NCBI RefSeq assembly: GCF_900182695.1
Contig: NZ_FXTK01000005.1
Coordinates: 124,001-188,000, forward strand
Direction of reading: 5' to 3'
DNA from: Paracoccus laeviglucosivorans
GTDB lineage: Bacteria; Pseudomonadota; Alphaproteobacteria; Rhodobacterales; Rhodobacteraceae
Length of the DNA: 64,000 nucleotides
The position numbers were made by a program, and so were the translations under genes. Below, one piece after another: positions 19,914 through 30,114 of this stretch (the stretch's first letter is position 1; the number at the start of each line of letters is the position of its first letter). A model generated the notes under the pieces. It did no database searches. It saw nothing but the letters and a program-made list of their open reading frames with translations, and was not told the origin of the DNA.

Positions 19914-20831
19914 GTGGCTGATACCAACGCATATGAGGGGCCCGCCGAAGCGGGCTTCGGTGACTACGTCGCGCTTTTGAAGCCGCGCGTGATGTCTTTG
20001 GTCGTGTTTACGGCCTTTGTCGGCCTGTGGATCGCCCCGGTGCCGATGAATCCGTTCGTCGCCTTCTGCTCGGTGCTGTTCATCGCGCTGGGGGGCGGGG
20101 CGTCGGGCGCGCTGAACATGTGGTATGATTCGGACATCGACGCCGTGATGAAACGCACGGCGGGTCGCCCCGTACCGTCCGGCCGCGTGTCGCGCGATGA
20201 TGCGCTGGCCGTGGGGCTGGCACTGTCGGGTCTGTCGGTGATGATGCTGGGGCTGGCTGCGAACTGGTTCGCGGCGGGCTTTCTGGCCTTCACCATCTTC
20301 TTTTACGCTGTGGTCTACACGATCTGGCTGAAACGCTCGACACCGCAGAACATCGTCATCGGCGGTGCGGCGGGGGCATTCCCGCCGATGATCGGCTGGG
20401 CCTGCGCCACGGGCGGCATCGGGCTGGAATCGCTGCTGATGTTCGCGTTGATCTTTTTCTGGACGCCGCCGCATTTCTGGGCCTTGGCGCTGTTCATGAA
20501 CAACGACTACACCAAGGCGGGCGTGCCGATGCTGACCGTGACGCATGGCCGCCGCGTCACGCGCCGCCACATCTTTGGCTACACGCTGGTGCTGGCGCCC
20601 TTCGCGATCTGGCTGGCCTTCACCTCGGTCGGTGGGCCGTTCTACCTTGCGGTCTCGGCCGTGCTGAACGTCATGTTCATTGCGGGCGGCTGGCAGATCC
20701 TGCGCCGTTCCGAAGAACAGGCCGAGGCGGATGGCTACAAGGTCGAGAAACGCTATTTCCGCCAGTCGCTGTATTACACCTTCCTGCATTTCCTGGCGCT
20801 GCTGGTGCAGCACTGGATGGGGGGATGGTGA
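19914..20831 (+). CDS. ctaB: Protoheme IX farnesyltransferase (heme O synthase)
   Basis: Adds the farnesyl tail to heme B to give heme O, the precursor of the heme A used by aa3 oxidase. A 305-residue membrane protein with about nine helices. The prenyl-diphosphate/Mg-binding motif [15 protein letters not shown] near residue 70 and the second loop (about 220) typical of the UbiA family are present. The start codon is GTG at 19914 with AGGGAAAG just upstream; ctaC ends 9 bp before. Its stop codon overlaps the start of the next gene, pointing to co-translation within the oxidase cluster. Confidence 0.97.
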   Translation: MADTNAYEGPAEAGFGDYVALLKPRVMSLVVFTAFVGLWIAPVPMNPFVAFCSVLFIALGGGASGALNMWYDSDIDAVMKRTAGRPVPSGRVSRDDALAVGLALSGLSVMMLGLAANWFAAGFLAFTIFFYAVVYTIWLKRSTPQNIVIGGAAGAFPPMIGWACATGGIGLESLLMFALIFFWTPPHFWALALFMNNDYTKAGVPMLTVTHGRRVTRRHIFGYTLVLAPFAIWLAFTSVGGPFYLAVSAVLNVMFIAGGWQILRRSEEQAEADGYKVEKRYFRQSLYYTFLHFLALLVQHWMGGW

Positions 20832-21087
20832 TGCTGCCACGGGTCGAGCATGAGCTGCACAAGCGCCGCCGCAGCCGCAATATCGGCCTTCTGGTCGTGC
20901 TTCTGGCCTTTGCCGCGCTGGTTTTCGGCCTGTCGATCGTCAAGATCACCAATGGCGACATGATGGAGGGCTTCGACCACCAGCCCCGCGCCTCGGTCCT
21001 GCCGCAGGACCCGAACCCGCCCGCCAAGCCCGCCGGTCCCGTGGCCGCGCCGGGCACGCCGGGCGCCCGAGCTTTGGAGGAAAGCCC

Positions 21088-21091
<4 letters not shown>
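20831..21091 (+). CDS. Small single-span membrane protein of the cytochrome oxidase cluster (CoxF-like)
   Basis: An 86-residue protein: a basic, positive-inside N-terminus ([10 protein letters not shown]), one membrane helix (about 18-38), and a periplasmic proline-rich tail ([11 protein letters not shown]). A small gene occurs at this position between ctaB and ctaG in related alphaproteobacteria and is sometimes called CoxF-like; its function is not established. I chose the ATG at 20831, which overlaps the ctaB stop (TGATG) and has GGGGG 6 nt upstream, over the ATG two codons earlier. The end overlaps the ctaG GTG start by 4 nt, so it is locked into the assembly operon. Confidence 0.8.
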
Positions 21092-22525
<1,434 letters not shown>

Positions 22526-22544
22526 CCCCTGAAGATTTTCCGGG

Positions 22545-22573
22545 CGGCGCGGGGACAGCCCTCGCGCCGTTTT
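22545..22573 (+). terminator. Intrinsic terminator after ctaE
   Basis: A 10-bp stem (one G-T pair) from CGGCGCGGGG to CCTCGCGCCG-type arms with a 5-nt loop, followed by TTTT. It lies between ctaE and surf1 and would reduce read-through into surf1. Confidence 0.8.
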
Positions 22574-22585
22574 CTATGAGGGTAT

Positions 22586-23257
22586 ATGCGCCGCTATCTG
22601 TTTCCGTTGATCCTTGGCGTGCTGGGCTGCGCGGCGCTGATTTCGCTTGGCGTCTGGCAATTGCAGCGCATGGCATGGAAGGAAGCGATGCTGGCGCAGA
22701 TCCAGTCCCGCATCGACGGCGCGCCGGTCGCGCTGCCTGCGGATCCCGACCCGTCCATGAAATACCAGCCCGTCACCGTTTCCGGCACGACCACCGGCGA
22801 TGAAATCGACGTGCTTTCGGGCACCAAGGATCTGGGTGGCGGCTATCAGGTGATTTCCGGCTTTGTGACCGATGACGGGCGCCGCATCATGCTGGATCGC
22901 GGTTTCGTTGATCAGGATCATCGCCGCGACCCGCGCCCGCCCACGCGGCTTGAGGTGGTGGGCAACCTGCATTGGCCGGACGAAAAGGGTTCGGCCACAC
23001 CTGCGCCGAACCTGTCGGAAAACATCTGGTTCGCCCGCGACGTGCCCGCGATGGCGCAAAAGCTGGGCACGGACCCGGTGCTGGTCGTCGTGGCGCAGGC
23101 TGCAGGTGACATGCAGGGCGTCGCACCCATGCCAGTCGCCATTCAGGGCATTCCGAACAACCATCTTAGCTATGCCGTGCAATGGTTAATGATTGCGGTT
23201 GTCTGGGCAGGGATGACAGTCGCGCTGATCTGGCGTATCAGGCAGCGTCAATTCTAA
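22586..23257 (+). CDS. Surf1-family cytochrome oxidase assembly protein
   Basis: Helps deliver heme a to oxidase subunit I. The 223-residue protein has the Surf1 layout of two membrane helices, at the N-terminus (about 5-24) and C-terminus (about 197-217), around a periplasmic domain. Typical positions are LGVWQLQRMAWKE after the first helix and NNHLSYAVQWLMIA at the start of the last. GAGGGT lies just before the ATG. It follows the ctaE terminator, so it may use its own promoter or partial read-through. thrC begins 11 bp after its stop. Confidence 0.93.
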   Translation: MRRYLFPLILGVLGCAALISLGVWQLQRMAWKEAMLAQIQSRIDGAPVALPADPDPSMKYQPVTVSGTTTGDEIDVLSGTKDLGGGYQVISGFVTDDGRRIMLDRGFVDQDHRRDPRPPTRLEVVGNLHWPDEKGSATPAPNLSENIWFARDVPAMAQKLGTDPVLVVVAQAAGDMQGVAPMPVAIQGIPNNHLSYAVQWLMIAVVWAGMTVALIWRIRQRQF

Positions 23258-23268
23258 AGGGATCAAGG

Positions 23269-24657
23269 ATGCGCTACGTTTCGACCCGAGGCCGGGCAGA
23301 GGTTCTGGATTTCGCGCAGGCCATGATGACGGGCCTTGCCCGCGATGGCGGGTTGTATCTGCCGGAAACGATTCCGACCTTTACCGCTGAGGAGATCGCG
23401 GCGCTTGACGGCCTGTCCTATGAGGAAGTCGCGCTGCGCGTCCTGACCCCCTTTGTCGGCGAAAGCTTTACGCAGGACGAGCTGAAGGGCGCGATCAGCC
23501 GCGCCTATGCAGGCTTCGATCACGTCGCCCGCGCGCCCATGGTGCAACTCGCCCCCGGTCATTTCCTGCTGGAGCTGTTCCACGGGCCCACGCTGGCCTT
23601 CAAGGACTTTGCCATGCAGCTGATCGGTCAGCTGTTCCAACTGGCGCTGGCGAAATCGGGGCAGCGGGTCACGATCCTTGGCGCGACCTCGGGCGATACC
23701 GGCTCGGCCGCGATCGAGGCGTTCCGGGGCCTGTCCAACGTCGATGTGTTCATCATGTATCCGCATGGCCGCGTCAGCGAAGTGCAGCGCCGCCAGATGT
23801 CCACGCCTGCGGATGCAAACGTGCACGCGCTGGCCGTGGACGGCACCTTCGATGACTGCCAGGCACGGCTGAAAGATCTGTTCAACGACCATGATTTCCG
23901 CGATGGCGTGGGTCTGGCGGGCGTGAACTCGATCAACTGGGCGCGGGTGCTGGCGCAGATCGTCTATTACTTCACCGCCGCCGTCAGTGTGGGCGCGCCG
24001 GGGCGCCAGGTCGATTTCACCGTGCCCACGGGGAATTTCGGTGACATCTTCGCGGGTTCGATCGCCAAGGCCATGGGCCTGCCGGTCGGCCAACTGGTCG
24101 TTGCGACGAACCAGAACGACATCCTGCACCGCGCGCTGACCACCGGCGAATATCGCGTGGGCACGGTCGAACCCTCGATCAGCCCCTCGATGGACATTCA
24201 GGTCAGCTCGAATTTCGAACGTGCCTTGTGGCTGGCCTATGGTCAGGACGGCGCGGCCGTGACGCAGTTGATGGAGGAGCTGAAATCCGGCGGTTTCACC
24301 ATCAGCCAAGGTGCGTTGCAGGCGTTGCGCGAAACCTTCGTTTCGGGCCGCGTGTCCGAAGCCGAGACGACGGAAACCATCGCCGTGATCCGTGATGAAA
24401 CGGCAGAAGTCATCTGCCCGCACACCGCCGTCGCCGTGAAGATCGCGCGCGAACATCTGCGCCCCGGCGTGCCGATGATCAGCCTGTCCACCGCGCATCC
24501 GGCCAAATTCCCCGATGCGGTCGAGGCCGCAATCGGCATCCGCCCGGCGCTGCCGCCGCATATGGCCGATCTTTTCGACAAACCCGAACGCATCACCCGA
24601 GTTGAAAACGACCCGGAAAAGCTTAAATCGCTGATCCTTGAACGGAGAACAGCTTGA
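23269..24657 (+). CDS. thrC: Threonine synthase
   Basis: PLP enzyme converting O-phosphohomoserine to threonine. It is 462 residues, in the long class found in proteobacteria and fungi. The PLP lysine is K112 in GPTLAFKDF, the phosphate-binding loop is in GATSGDTGSAA, and PTGNFGDIFAG also matches the family. The frame is open upstream, but ATG 23269 has AAGGGA 7 nt before it and gives the standard N-terminus MRYVSTRG. Its stop overlaps the TTG start of the M16 peptidase, suggesting coupling; the thrC-peptidase order is common in Rhodobacterales. Confidence 0.97.
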   Translation: MRYVSTRGRAEVLDFAQAMMTGLARDGGLYLPETIPTFTAEEIAALDGLSYEEVALRVLTPFVGESFTQDELKGAISRAYAGFDHVARAPMVQLAPGHFLLELFHGPTLAFKDFAMQLIGQLFQLALAKSGQRVTILGATSGDTGSAAIEAFRGLSNVDVFIMYPHGRVSEVQRRQMSTPADANVHALAVDGTFDDCQARLKDLFNDHDFRDGVGLAGVNSINWARVLAQIVYYFTAAVSVGAPGRQVDFTVPTGNFGDIFAGSIAKAMGLPVGQLVVATNQNDILHRALTTGEYRVGTVEPSISPSMDIQVSSNFERALWLAYGQDGAAVTQLMEELKSGGFTISQGALQALRETFVSGRVSEAETTETIAVIRDETAEVICPHTAVAVKIAREHLRPGVPMISLSTAHPAKFPDAVEAAIGIRPALPPHMADLFDKPERITRVENDPEKLKSLILERRTA

Positions 24658-25919
24658 ACGACACCCGCATCAGCACCTTGCCGAACGGTCTGCGCGTCAT
24701 CACCCGCGACATGCCCGGCCTGCATTCAGCCGCCATCGGCATCTGGGTCAGCGCCGGTTGTCGCGACGAACGCGCCGAACAGAACGGCATCGCGCATTTT
24801 CTTGAACATATGGCCTTCAAGGGGACGCCCACGCGCACGCCCCTGCAAATCGCCGAAGCGATCGAAAATGTCGGCGGCTATATCAACGCCTATACCTCGC
24901 GCGATGTGACCAGCTATTACGTCCGCGTTCTGGCGGGCGATGTCGGCATGGCGCTGGACGTGATTTCCGACATCGTGCTGAACCCGATCTTTGATCAGCG
25001 CGAGATCGAGGTCGAGCGTGGCGTGATCCTGCAGGAAATCGGCCAGTCGCTGGACACGCCCGATGACGTGATCTTTGACTGGCTGCAGGAAGCTGCCTAT
25101 CCGAACCAGCCGATGGGCCGCACCATCCTTGGCCCGGCCGAGCGTGTCAGCAATTTCAGCCGCGACGATCTTTCGGGCTTCATAGGCGAACATTACGGGC
25201 CGGAACGCATGATCGTGGCCGCCGCTGGCGCGGTCGATCACGATGCCATTCTGGCGCAGGTTCAGGCGACGTTTTCGCATCTGGCGGCGCGTCCGTTGAC
25301 CTCGCGCGAACCGGCGCGGTGGCAGGGCGCCGAGACGCGGCGCGTGAAAAAGCTGGAGCAGGCGCATTTCGCGCTGGCCTTCGAAGGTCCGGGCTATCTG
25401 GACCCGGATTTCTATGCGGCGCAGATCTGGACCTCGGCACTGGGGGGCGGCATGTCATCGCGCCTGTTCCAGAAGCTGCGCGAGGAAAAGGGGCTGTGCT
25501 ATTCGATATTCGCACAGTCGGGTTTCCATGACGATACCGGCATGGTCACGATCTATGCTGGCACCTCGGGCGACCAGATCGCGGATCTGGCGAACCTGAC
25601 GGTCGATGAAATCCGCCGCTCGGCCGAGGATATGACCGAAGGTGAAATCGCCCGTGCCCGTGCGCAGCTAAAGGCCGGTCTGCTGATGGGGCTGGAAAGC
25701 CCGACCGGGCAGGCCGAACGCATGGCGCGTTCGCTGGCGATCTGGGGCCGCGTTGCCGACCCCGCCGAGGTGGCCGCGCGCATCGACGCCGTGACCATTC
25801 AGGACGTTCGCGACCACGCGGTGCGGCTGATCCAGAATGCCCGGCCTGCGCTTGCGCTATATGGGCCGGTGAAATCGGCCCCATCGCGCGACAAGCTGTC
25901 CGAAAGGCTTGCCGCATAA
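24654..25919 (+). CDS. M16-family zinc metallopeptidase (mitochondrial-processing-peptidase-like)
   Basis: A 421-residue protein related to the beta subunit of the mitochondrial processing peptidase. It carries the inverted zinc motif HFLEH at residues 48-52 (H48, E51, H52) and a downstream glutamate in ERGVILQEI. The second M16 lobe (about 240-410) has LGGGMSSRLFQKLREEKGLCYS, the substrate-gripping region. It is predicted to cleave peptides in the cytoplasm or periplasm; no signal peptide is seen. The start is a TTG at 24654 that overlaps the thrC stop (TTGA), with GGAG upstream. Its stop overlaps the next gene (TAATG). Confidence 0.93.
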   Translation: MNDTRISTLPNGLRVITRDMPGLHSAAIGIWVSAGCRDERAEQNGIAHFLEHMAFKGTPTRTPLQIAEAIENVGGYINAYTSRDVTSYYVRVLAGDVGMALDVISDIVLNPIFDQREIEVERGVILQEIGQSLDTPDDVIFDWLQEAAYPNQPMGRTILGPAERVSNFSRDDLSGFIGEHYGPERMIVAAAGAVDHDAILAQVQATFSHLAARPLTSREPARWQGAETRRVKKLEQAHFALAFEGPGYLDPDFYAAQIWTSALGGGMSSRLFQKLREEKGLCYSIFAQSGFHDDTGMVTIYAGTSGDQIADLANLTVDEIRRSAEDMTEGEIARARAQLKAGLLMGLESPTGQAERMARSLAIWGRVADPAEVAARIDAVTIQDVRDHAVRLIQNARPALALYGPVKSAPSRDKLSERLAA

Positions 25920-26500
25920 TGTTCAACCGCCGCCGTCCGCCTCGTTTGGAAACCGAGCGGATGGTGCTGCGTTTGCCCGTGCATGGCGACCATCATCCTT
26001 GGGCCGCCCTGCGCGTCACCAGCCGCGATTTCCTGACGCCGTGGGAACCTGTCTGGGCAGCCGACCACCTGTCCAAGCGCAGTTTCACCAACCGCGTCTA
26101 TTGGGCGCAGCGGGCGCATCGCAACGGCTCGGCGCTGCCGCTGTTTCTGATGCGGCATGACAACACGCTGCTGGGGGCGATCACGCTGGACAATATCCGG
26201 CGCGGGCCTGCGCAGATGGCCAGCATCGGCTATTGGATCGGCCAGCCCTTCGCGCGGCAGGGCTATATGCGCGAAGCGATCGACGCGCTGGTAAAATACG
26301 CCTTTCACGCGCTGGATCTGTCGCGGATCGAGGCCGCCTGCCTGCCGGAAAACGCCGCCTCGCGCGGGGTGCTGGAACGCGCGGGCTTCAAATATGAAGG
26401 CGTGGCGCAAAGCTATCTGCAGATCAACGGGCGCTGGCGCAACCACGTGCTATACGCCAACCTGCGGGGCGATCGTCGCGGCAAGACCGAGGTGCGCTGA
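25919..26500 (+). CDS. GNAT-family N-acetyltransferase (RimJ/RimL-like)
   Basis: A 193-residue acetyl-CoA-dependent acetyltransferase. The fold is seen as an N-terminal RLETERMVLRLP strand, the SIGYWIGQPFARQGYMREAI acetyl-CoA-binding segment (Q/RxxGxG/A type) near 105, and NAASRGVLERAGF near 150. This is the pattern of enzymes acetylating protein N-termini or ribosomal proteins, but the target cannot be named. ATG 25919 overlaps the preceding stop, and its own stop overlaps the next ATG (TGATG), so three successive genes are translationally coupled. Confidence 0.9.
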   Translation: MFNRRRPPRLETERMVLRLPVHGDHHPWAALRVTSRDFLTPWEPVWAADHLSKRSFTNRVYWAQRAHRNGSALPLFLMRHDNTLLGAITLDNIRRGPAQMASIGYWIGQPFARQGYMREAIDALVKYAFHALDLSRIEAACLPENAASRGVLERAGFKYEGVAQSYLQINGRWRNHVLYANLRGDRRGKTEVR

Positions 26501-27903
26501 TGCTGAACCCTGCCGATTCCGCTTTGGCCGCAGCCCTGCCGGATGGCGTGCTGCGTGAACTGACGCCCGCCTATCTTGAGGAACCTCGGGGGCGGTATCT
26601 GGGGCAGGCGGGTCTGGTCGCTGCGCCGCGAAACACGGCTGAGGTGGCAGCCATCGTCCGGGCCTGTGCTGCCGCGCGTGTGGGTATCGTGCCGCGTGGC
26701 GGCGGGACGGGGCTGGTCGCCGGGCAGGTCATGCCCGATGGTCCCGCGCCGCTGATCCTGTCGCTGGAACGCATGACCGCGCTGCGTGGCCTGTGGCCCG
26801 AGGAAAACGTGCTGGTGGCCGAGGCGGGCATGACCCTGCAAACCGTGCGCGACGCGGCGGCGGGCGCGGGACGGCTGTTCCCGCTGTCGCTGGCCAGTCA
26901 GGGGACGGCCGCGATTGGCGGCTGCCTTGCGACCAATGCGGGCGGCGTGTCAGCGCTGCGCCACGGCACGGCCCGCGCGCTGTGTCTGGGGATCGAGGCA
27001 GTGCTGCCCGATGGCAGCGTCATTCACGACCTGAAACGCCTGCGCAAAGACAATACCGGTTACGATCTGCGCGACCTGCTGATCGGGGCCGAGGGGACGC
27101 TGGGCATCATCACTGCTGCCAGCCTGCGTCTGGTCGTGCCGCCTGCGGCGACGGGCGTGGCGATGCTGCAAGTGCCTTCCCCAGATGCCGCGCTGACACT
27201 GTTGTCGCTGGCCGAGGGGCGCATGGCAGGCGGTGTCACCAGCTTTGAGCTGATCTCCGGGCAGGGGCTGGCCTTTCTGGCCGAGAAGCTGCCCGAGATC
27301 CGCCAGCCCTTGCCCGGCGCCGAATGGTCGGTGCTGTTGGAGGTCGGTTTGCCCGAAGGTCTGCCCTCGGACACCGCGCTGGAGGGGCTGCTGACCGACG
27401 CCATGGAACGCGGGCTGGTCACGGACGGGGTTATCGCGCAGTCGGGCCAGCAGGCGGCGGATTTCTGGAACCTGCGCGAACATCTGCCCGAAGGAAATCG
27501 CCGCATCGGTGCCATTGCCAGCCATGACATCAGCTTGCCGCTCTCGGAAATCGCGGGCTTCATCCGCGATGCGGGCGCGGCGCTGGCGGGCCATGATCTG
27601 CGCATCAACTGCTTTGGCCATCTGGGCGACGGCAATCTGCATTACAACCTGTTCCCGGCGGCGGGGCGGCAGCGCGGCGAATATGATGCCAGCCGCAAGG
27701 CGTTGTCGCGGCTGGTCCATCAGATGGTGGTGGATCGGGGCGGCAGCTTTTCGGCGGAACATGGCGTCGGTCGCCTGAAGGTGGCCGAGCTTGCCGAATG
27801 GGGCGACCCCGCCCGTCTGGCCGCGATGCGGGCGATCAAGACGGCGCTGGACCCGCTGGGCATCATGAATCCGGGGGCGGTGCTTTCCCAAGCGCAGGAC
27901 TAA
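26500..27903 (+). CDS. FAD-linked D-2-hydroxyacid dehydrogenase
   Basis: A 467-residue flavoprotein of the vanillyl-alcohol-oxidase fold. The FAD-binding PP-loop region is GIVPRGGGTGLVAGQV near residue 65 and ASQGTAAIGGCLATNAGG near 135; the C-terminal cap ends with CFGHLGDGNLHYN and FSAEHGVGRLK, the metal/substrate histidine motifs of D-lactate, D-2-hydroxyglutarate and glycolate dehydrogenases. It is closest in look to D-2-hydroxyglutarate dehydrogenase-like proteins, but substrate is not certain. Translation is coupled to the GNAT gene. Its last 41 bp overlap the end of the convergent LysR gene. Confidence 0.9.
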   Translation: MLNPADSALAAALPDGVLRELTPAYLEEPRGRYLGQAGLVAAPRNTAEVAAIVRACAAARVGIVPRGGGTGLVAGQVMPDGPAPLILSLERMTALRGLWPEENVLVAEAGMTLQTVRDAAAGAGRLFPLSLASQGTAAIGGCLATNAGGVSALRHGTARALCLGIEAVLPDGSVIHDLKRLRKDNTGYDLRDLLIGAEGTLGIITAASLRLVVPPAATGVAMLQVPSPDAALTLLSLAEGRMAGGVTSFELISGQGLAFLAEKLPEIRQPLPGAEWSVLLEVGLPEGLPSDTALEGLLTDAMERGLVTDGVIAQSGQQAADFWNLREHLPEGNRRIGAIASHDISLPLSEIAGFIRDAGAALAGHDLRINCFGHLGDGNLHYNLFPAAGRQRGEYDASRKALSRLVHQMVVDRGGSFSAEHGVGRLKVAELAEWGDPARLAAMRAIKTALDPLGIMNPGAVLSQAQD

Positions 27904-28777
27904 GGTTGTGGCGCAGGTGATCCAGATAGGCGGTCAGACGCGGCGGGATGAACGGCTGCGGCAGATACAGCGCCTGAATATCCAGCTGCGGACCCGGAAA
28001 GCCGTCCAGCAGGCGCACCAGCCGCCCCTGTGACACGTCCTCGGTGATGATGAAACGCGGGATCAGCCCGATCCCTTCGCCCTGTAGCGCCAGACGCCGC
28101 ACGGCCTGCGCGCTGTTTACCGTGATCTTGCCCGGCAGGGGAACGCTGATCGCCCGCCCTTCGATCACGAAGGTGCCACGATGGGCGGATGCCGCATTAC
28201 TGTCGCGGATATTGCGATGGTCGCGCAGGTCGTCGGGATGACGCGGGGCAGGGTGCTGCGCCAGATAATCGGGGCTGGCGACCGCCCATGTCTCGGTCCG
28301 GCCGATCCGGCGCGAAATCAGGCTGGAATCGCCCAGAACGCCGATGCGGATGGCCAGATCGAACCCTTCGGCGGCCAGATCGACATAGCGGTCGGTCAGG
28401 CGCAGATCGACCTCGATCCCGCTATGCTGGCTTAGGAAATCCGAGGTCAGGACACGCACGAACATCTCGCCGAAACTGACGGGGGCGGTGATGCGCAACC
28501 GACCCGACAGCGCGCCTTCGTCGGCGCTGGCCTGTGCGTCCAGCTCCTCGACTGCCGACAGCACGCGACGGGCGGCCAGCAGATAGCGTTCGCCTGCCGT
28601 TGTCAGCGACAGCGCGCGGGTGGTGCGGTTCAGCAGCGTGATGCCCTGCTGCCCCTCAAGCGCTGCGACATATTTGCTGACCAGCTTATTCGAGATGCCC
28701 AGCCGCTGCCCCGCCCGCGTGAACGAGCCGGAATCCACCACGGCGACGAATGCACGGATGCCGTCAAGTCTGTCCAT
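27863..28777 (-). CDS. LysR-family transcriptional regulator
   Basis: A 304-residue regulator: N-terminal helix-turn-helix (GSFTRAGQRLGISNKLVSKYVAALE, about 18-42) and a periplasmic-binding-protein-like effector domain (about 90-295). I start it at the ATG 28777 with GGGGA upstream; the longer frame to 28819 has no such site. It diverges from a DoxX-type membrane protein gene with two palindromes between them, the standard LysR layout for an auto-repressed activator. The 3' end overlaps the dehydrogenase gene by 41 bp tail to tail. The effector is unknown; regulators of this subgroup often sense redox-active or aromatic compounds. Confidence 0.92.
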   Translation of the reverse strand: MDRLDGIRAFVAVVDSGSFTRAGQRLGISNKLVSKYVAALEGQQGITLLNRTTRALSLTTAGERYLLAARRVLSAVEELDAQASADEGALSGRLRITAPVSFGEMFVRVLTSDFLSQHSGIEVDLRLTDRYVDLAAEGFDLAIRIGVLGDSSLISRRIGRTETWAVASPDYLAQHPAPRHPDDLRDHRNIRDSNAASAHRGTFVIEGRAISVPLPGKITVNSAQAVRRLALQGEGIGLIPRFIITEDVSQGRLVRLLDGFPGPQLDIQALYLPQPFIPPRLTAYLDHLRHNLSPALGKAPPPDS

Positions 28778-28790
28778 TGATCCCCATATC

Positions 28791-28807
28791 GGCGACAATA
28801 TTTCGCC
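28791..28807. promoter_or_regulatory. Palindrome 1 in the LysR/DoxX control region
   Basis: GGCGA and TCGCC arms around a 7-bp AT-rich centre, 14 bp before the LysR start. Its centre is 30 bp from the second palindrome (about three helical turns). Confidence 0.45.
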
Positions 28808-28822
28808 AATCATACCCATTTC

Positions 28823-28835
28823 TGCGATAGTCGCA
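28823..28835. promoter_or_regulatory. LysR-type box (T-N11-A) in the LysR/DoxX control region
   Basis: TGCGA-TAG-TCGCA is a perfect inverted repeat with the T-N11-A spacing characteristic of LysR-family binding sites, about 47 bp before the DoxX start codon. Likely the main activator site. Confidence 0.55.
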
Positions 28836-28881
28836 AAGGCTTAGGTTCGCTTCATGCAAATTGTTCGACGGAGCAAATGAA

Positions 28882-29277
28882 ATGACCAACAATAATGCGG
28901 ACATCGCCGCCTTTATCCTGCGCGTCTCGACCGGGGCGGTGTTTCTGGTCCATGGCCTGACCAAGCTGATCGTGTTCACCCCTGCGGGCACGGCGGGCTA
29001 TTTCCAGTCAATTGGCCTGCCGGGTGCGCTTGGCTATCTGACCATGCTGATCGAGATTCTGGGCGGTCTTGCCCTGATCGCCGGGATCGCCACCCGTTGG
29101 GTGTCGCTGGTGATGGTGCCAGTGCTGCTGGGTGCGGCCTTGTTCGGCCATGCCGGCAACGGGTTCACCTTCAGCAATCCGGGCGGCGGCTGGGAATATC
29201 CCGTGCTGTGGGCCGTGGTGATGGGGGCGCTGTCGCTGTTGGGCGACGGGGCTTGGTCCTTGGGCCGCAAACGCTGA
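28882..29277 (+). CDS. DoxX-family membrane protein
   Basis: A 131-residue protein with four membrane helices, matching the DoxX/DoxD-like family: FILRVSTGAVFLVHGLTKL at the start, then GYFQSIGLPGALGYL and IEILGGLALIAGIATRW. Family members associate with quinone or thiosulfate oxidation or with organic-hydroperoxide stress, but the role here is not known. ATG 28882 has GGAG 8 nt upstream. It diverges from the LysR regulator and is probably its target. A bidirectional terminator follows directly. Confidence 0.88.
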   Translation: MTNNNADIAAFILRVSTGAVFLVHGLTKLIVFTPAGTAGYFQSIGLPGALGYLTMLIEILGGLALIAGIATRWVSLVMVPVLLGAALFGHAGNGFTFSNPGGGWEYPVLWAVVMGALSLLGDGAWSLGRKR

Positions 29278-29283
29278 AATGAA

Positions 29284-29309
29284 AAACGCCCCGCTTTCGC
29301 GGGGCGTTT
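29284..29309. terminator. Bidirectional terminator between the DoxX gene and metQ
   Basis: An 11-bp stem (AAACGCCCCGC / GCGGGGCGTTT) with a TTTC loop, placed 7 bp after the DoxX stop and 6 bp before the metQ stop on the other strand. Confidence 0.85.
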
Positions 29310-29314
29310 ACGTA

Positions 29315-30097
29315 TTACCAGGCGGGGATGACCGCGCCGGTATATTTGTTCTGGATGTATGCCTTTACCTCGGGCGAGTGATAGGCTTCGACCAGCGTTT
29401 TCGCCCAATCCGCATCCTTGTCGGCGGTGCGCACGACGATGATGTTGGCATAGGGGCTGTCGGCATCTTCGATGGCGATGGCGTCTTTTTCCGGGTTCAG
29501 GCCGGCTTCCAGCGCATAGTTGGTGTTGATGACCGCCGCATCGGCATCGGCCAGCGCGCGGGGCAGTTGCGCCGCGTCCAGTTCAAGGAATTTCAGCTTT
29601 TTCGCGTTTTCGGTCACGTCCAGCGGTGTGGGAGACAGGCCAGCCGCGTCATCGACCTTGATCAGTCCCTTGGCTTGCAGCAGCAGCAGCGCGCGGCCAC
29701 CATTGGTCGGGTCGTTCGGGATCGCGACGCTGTTGCCTTCGGCCAGATCGTCCAGCGATTTCAGCTTTTGCGAATAGACGCCCATGGGCGTGGTGATGGT
29801 CTTGCCCACCGACACCAGATCGAAGCCGCGATCCTTGATCTGGTTGTCCAGATAGGGCTGGTGCTGGAAGCTGTTGGCTTGCAGGTCGCCATCGTTCAGG
29901 GCCTGGTTCGGCACGACGTAATCGGTGAATTCGATGATGTCGATGGTCAGGCCCTTGGTTTCGGCGACCTTGGCGACCTGTTCCATGATTTCGGCATGTT
30001 CGCCGACCGAAACGCCGACCTTGATTTCTTCGGCCGAGGCCATGCCCGCGATCAGCGCAAGCGTCGAGGCGAGGGCGGCAATGCGAAGTTTACGCAT
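29315..30097 (-). CDS. metQ: Methionine ABC transporter substrate-binding protein
   Basis: Periplasmic binding protein of the NlpA/MetQ family, capturing methionine for MetI/MetN. It has 260 residues, with signal peptide MRKLRIAALASTLALIAGMASA cut before EEIKVG. Unlike E. coli MetQ there is no lipobox cysteine, so it is likely a soluble periplasmic protein. Family positions include EHAEIMEQVAKVAETKGL, DGDLQANSFQHQPYLD and NDPTNGGRALLLL. It is last in metN-metI-metQ, 17 bp after metI. It is followed by a shared terminator with the DoxX gene. Confidence 0.95.
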   Translation of the reverse strand: MRKLRIAALASTLALIAGMASAEEIKVGVSVGEHAEIMEQVAKVAETKGLTIDIIEFTDYVVPNQALNDGDLQANSFQHQPYLDNQIKDRGFDLVSVGKTITTPMGVYSQKLKSLDDLAEGNSVAIPNDPTNGGRALLLLQAKGLIKVDDAAGLSPTPLDVTENAKKLKFLELDAAQLPRALADADAAVINTNYALEAGLNPEKDAIAIEDADSPYANIIVVRTADKDADWAKTLVEAYHSPEVKAYIQNKYTGAVIPAW

Positions 30098-30114
30098 GTT
30101 TGGTCCTTTCAGGG

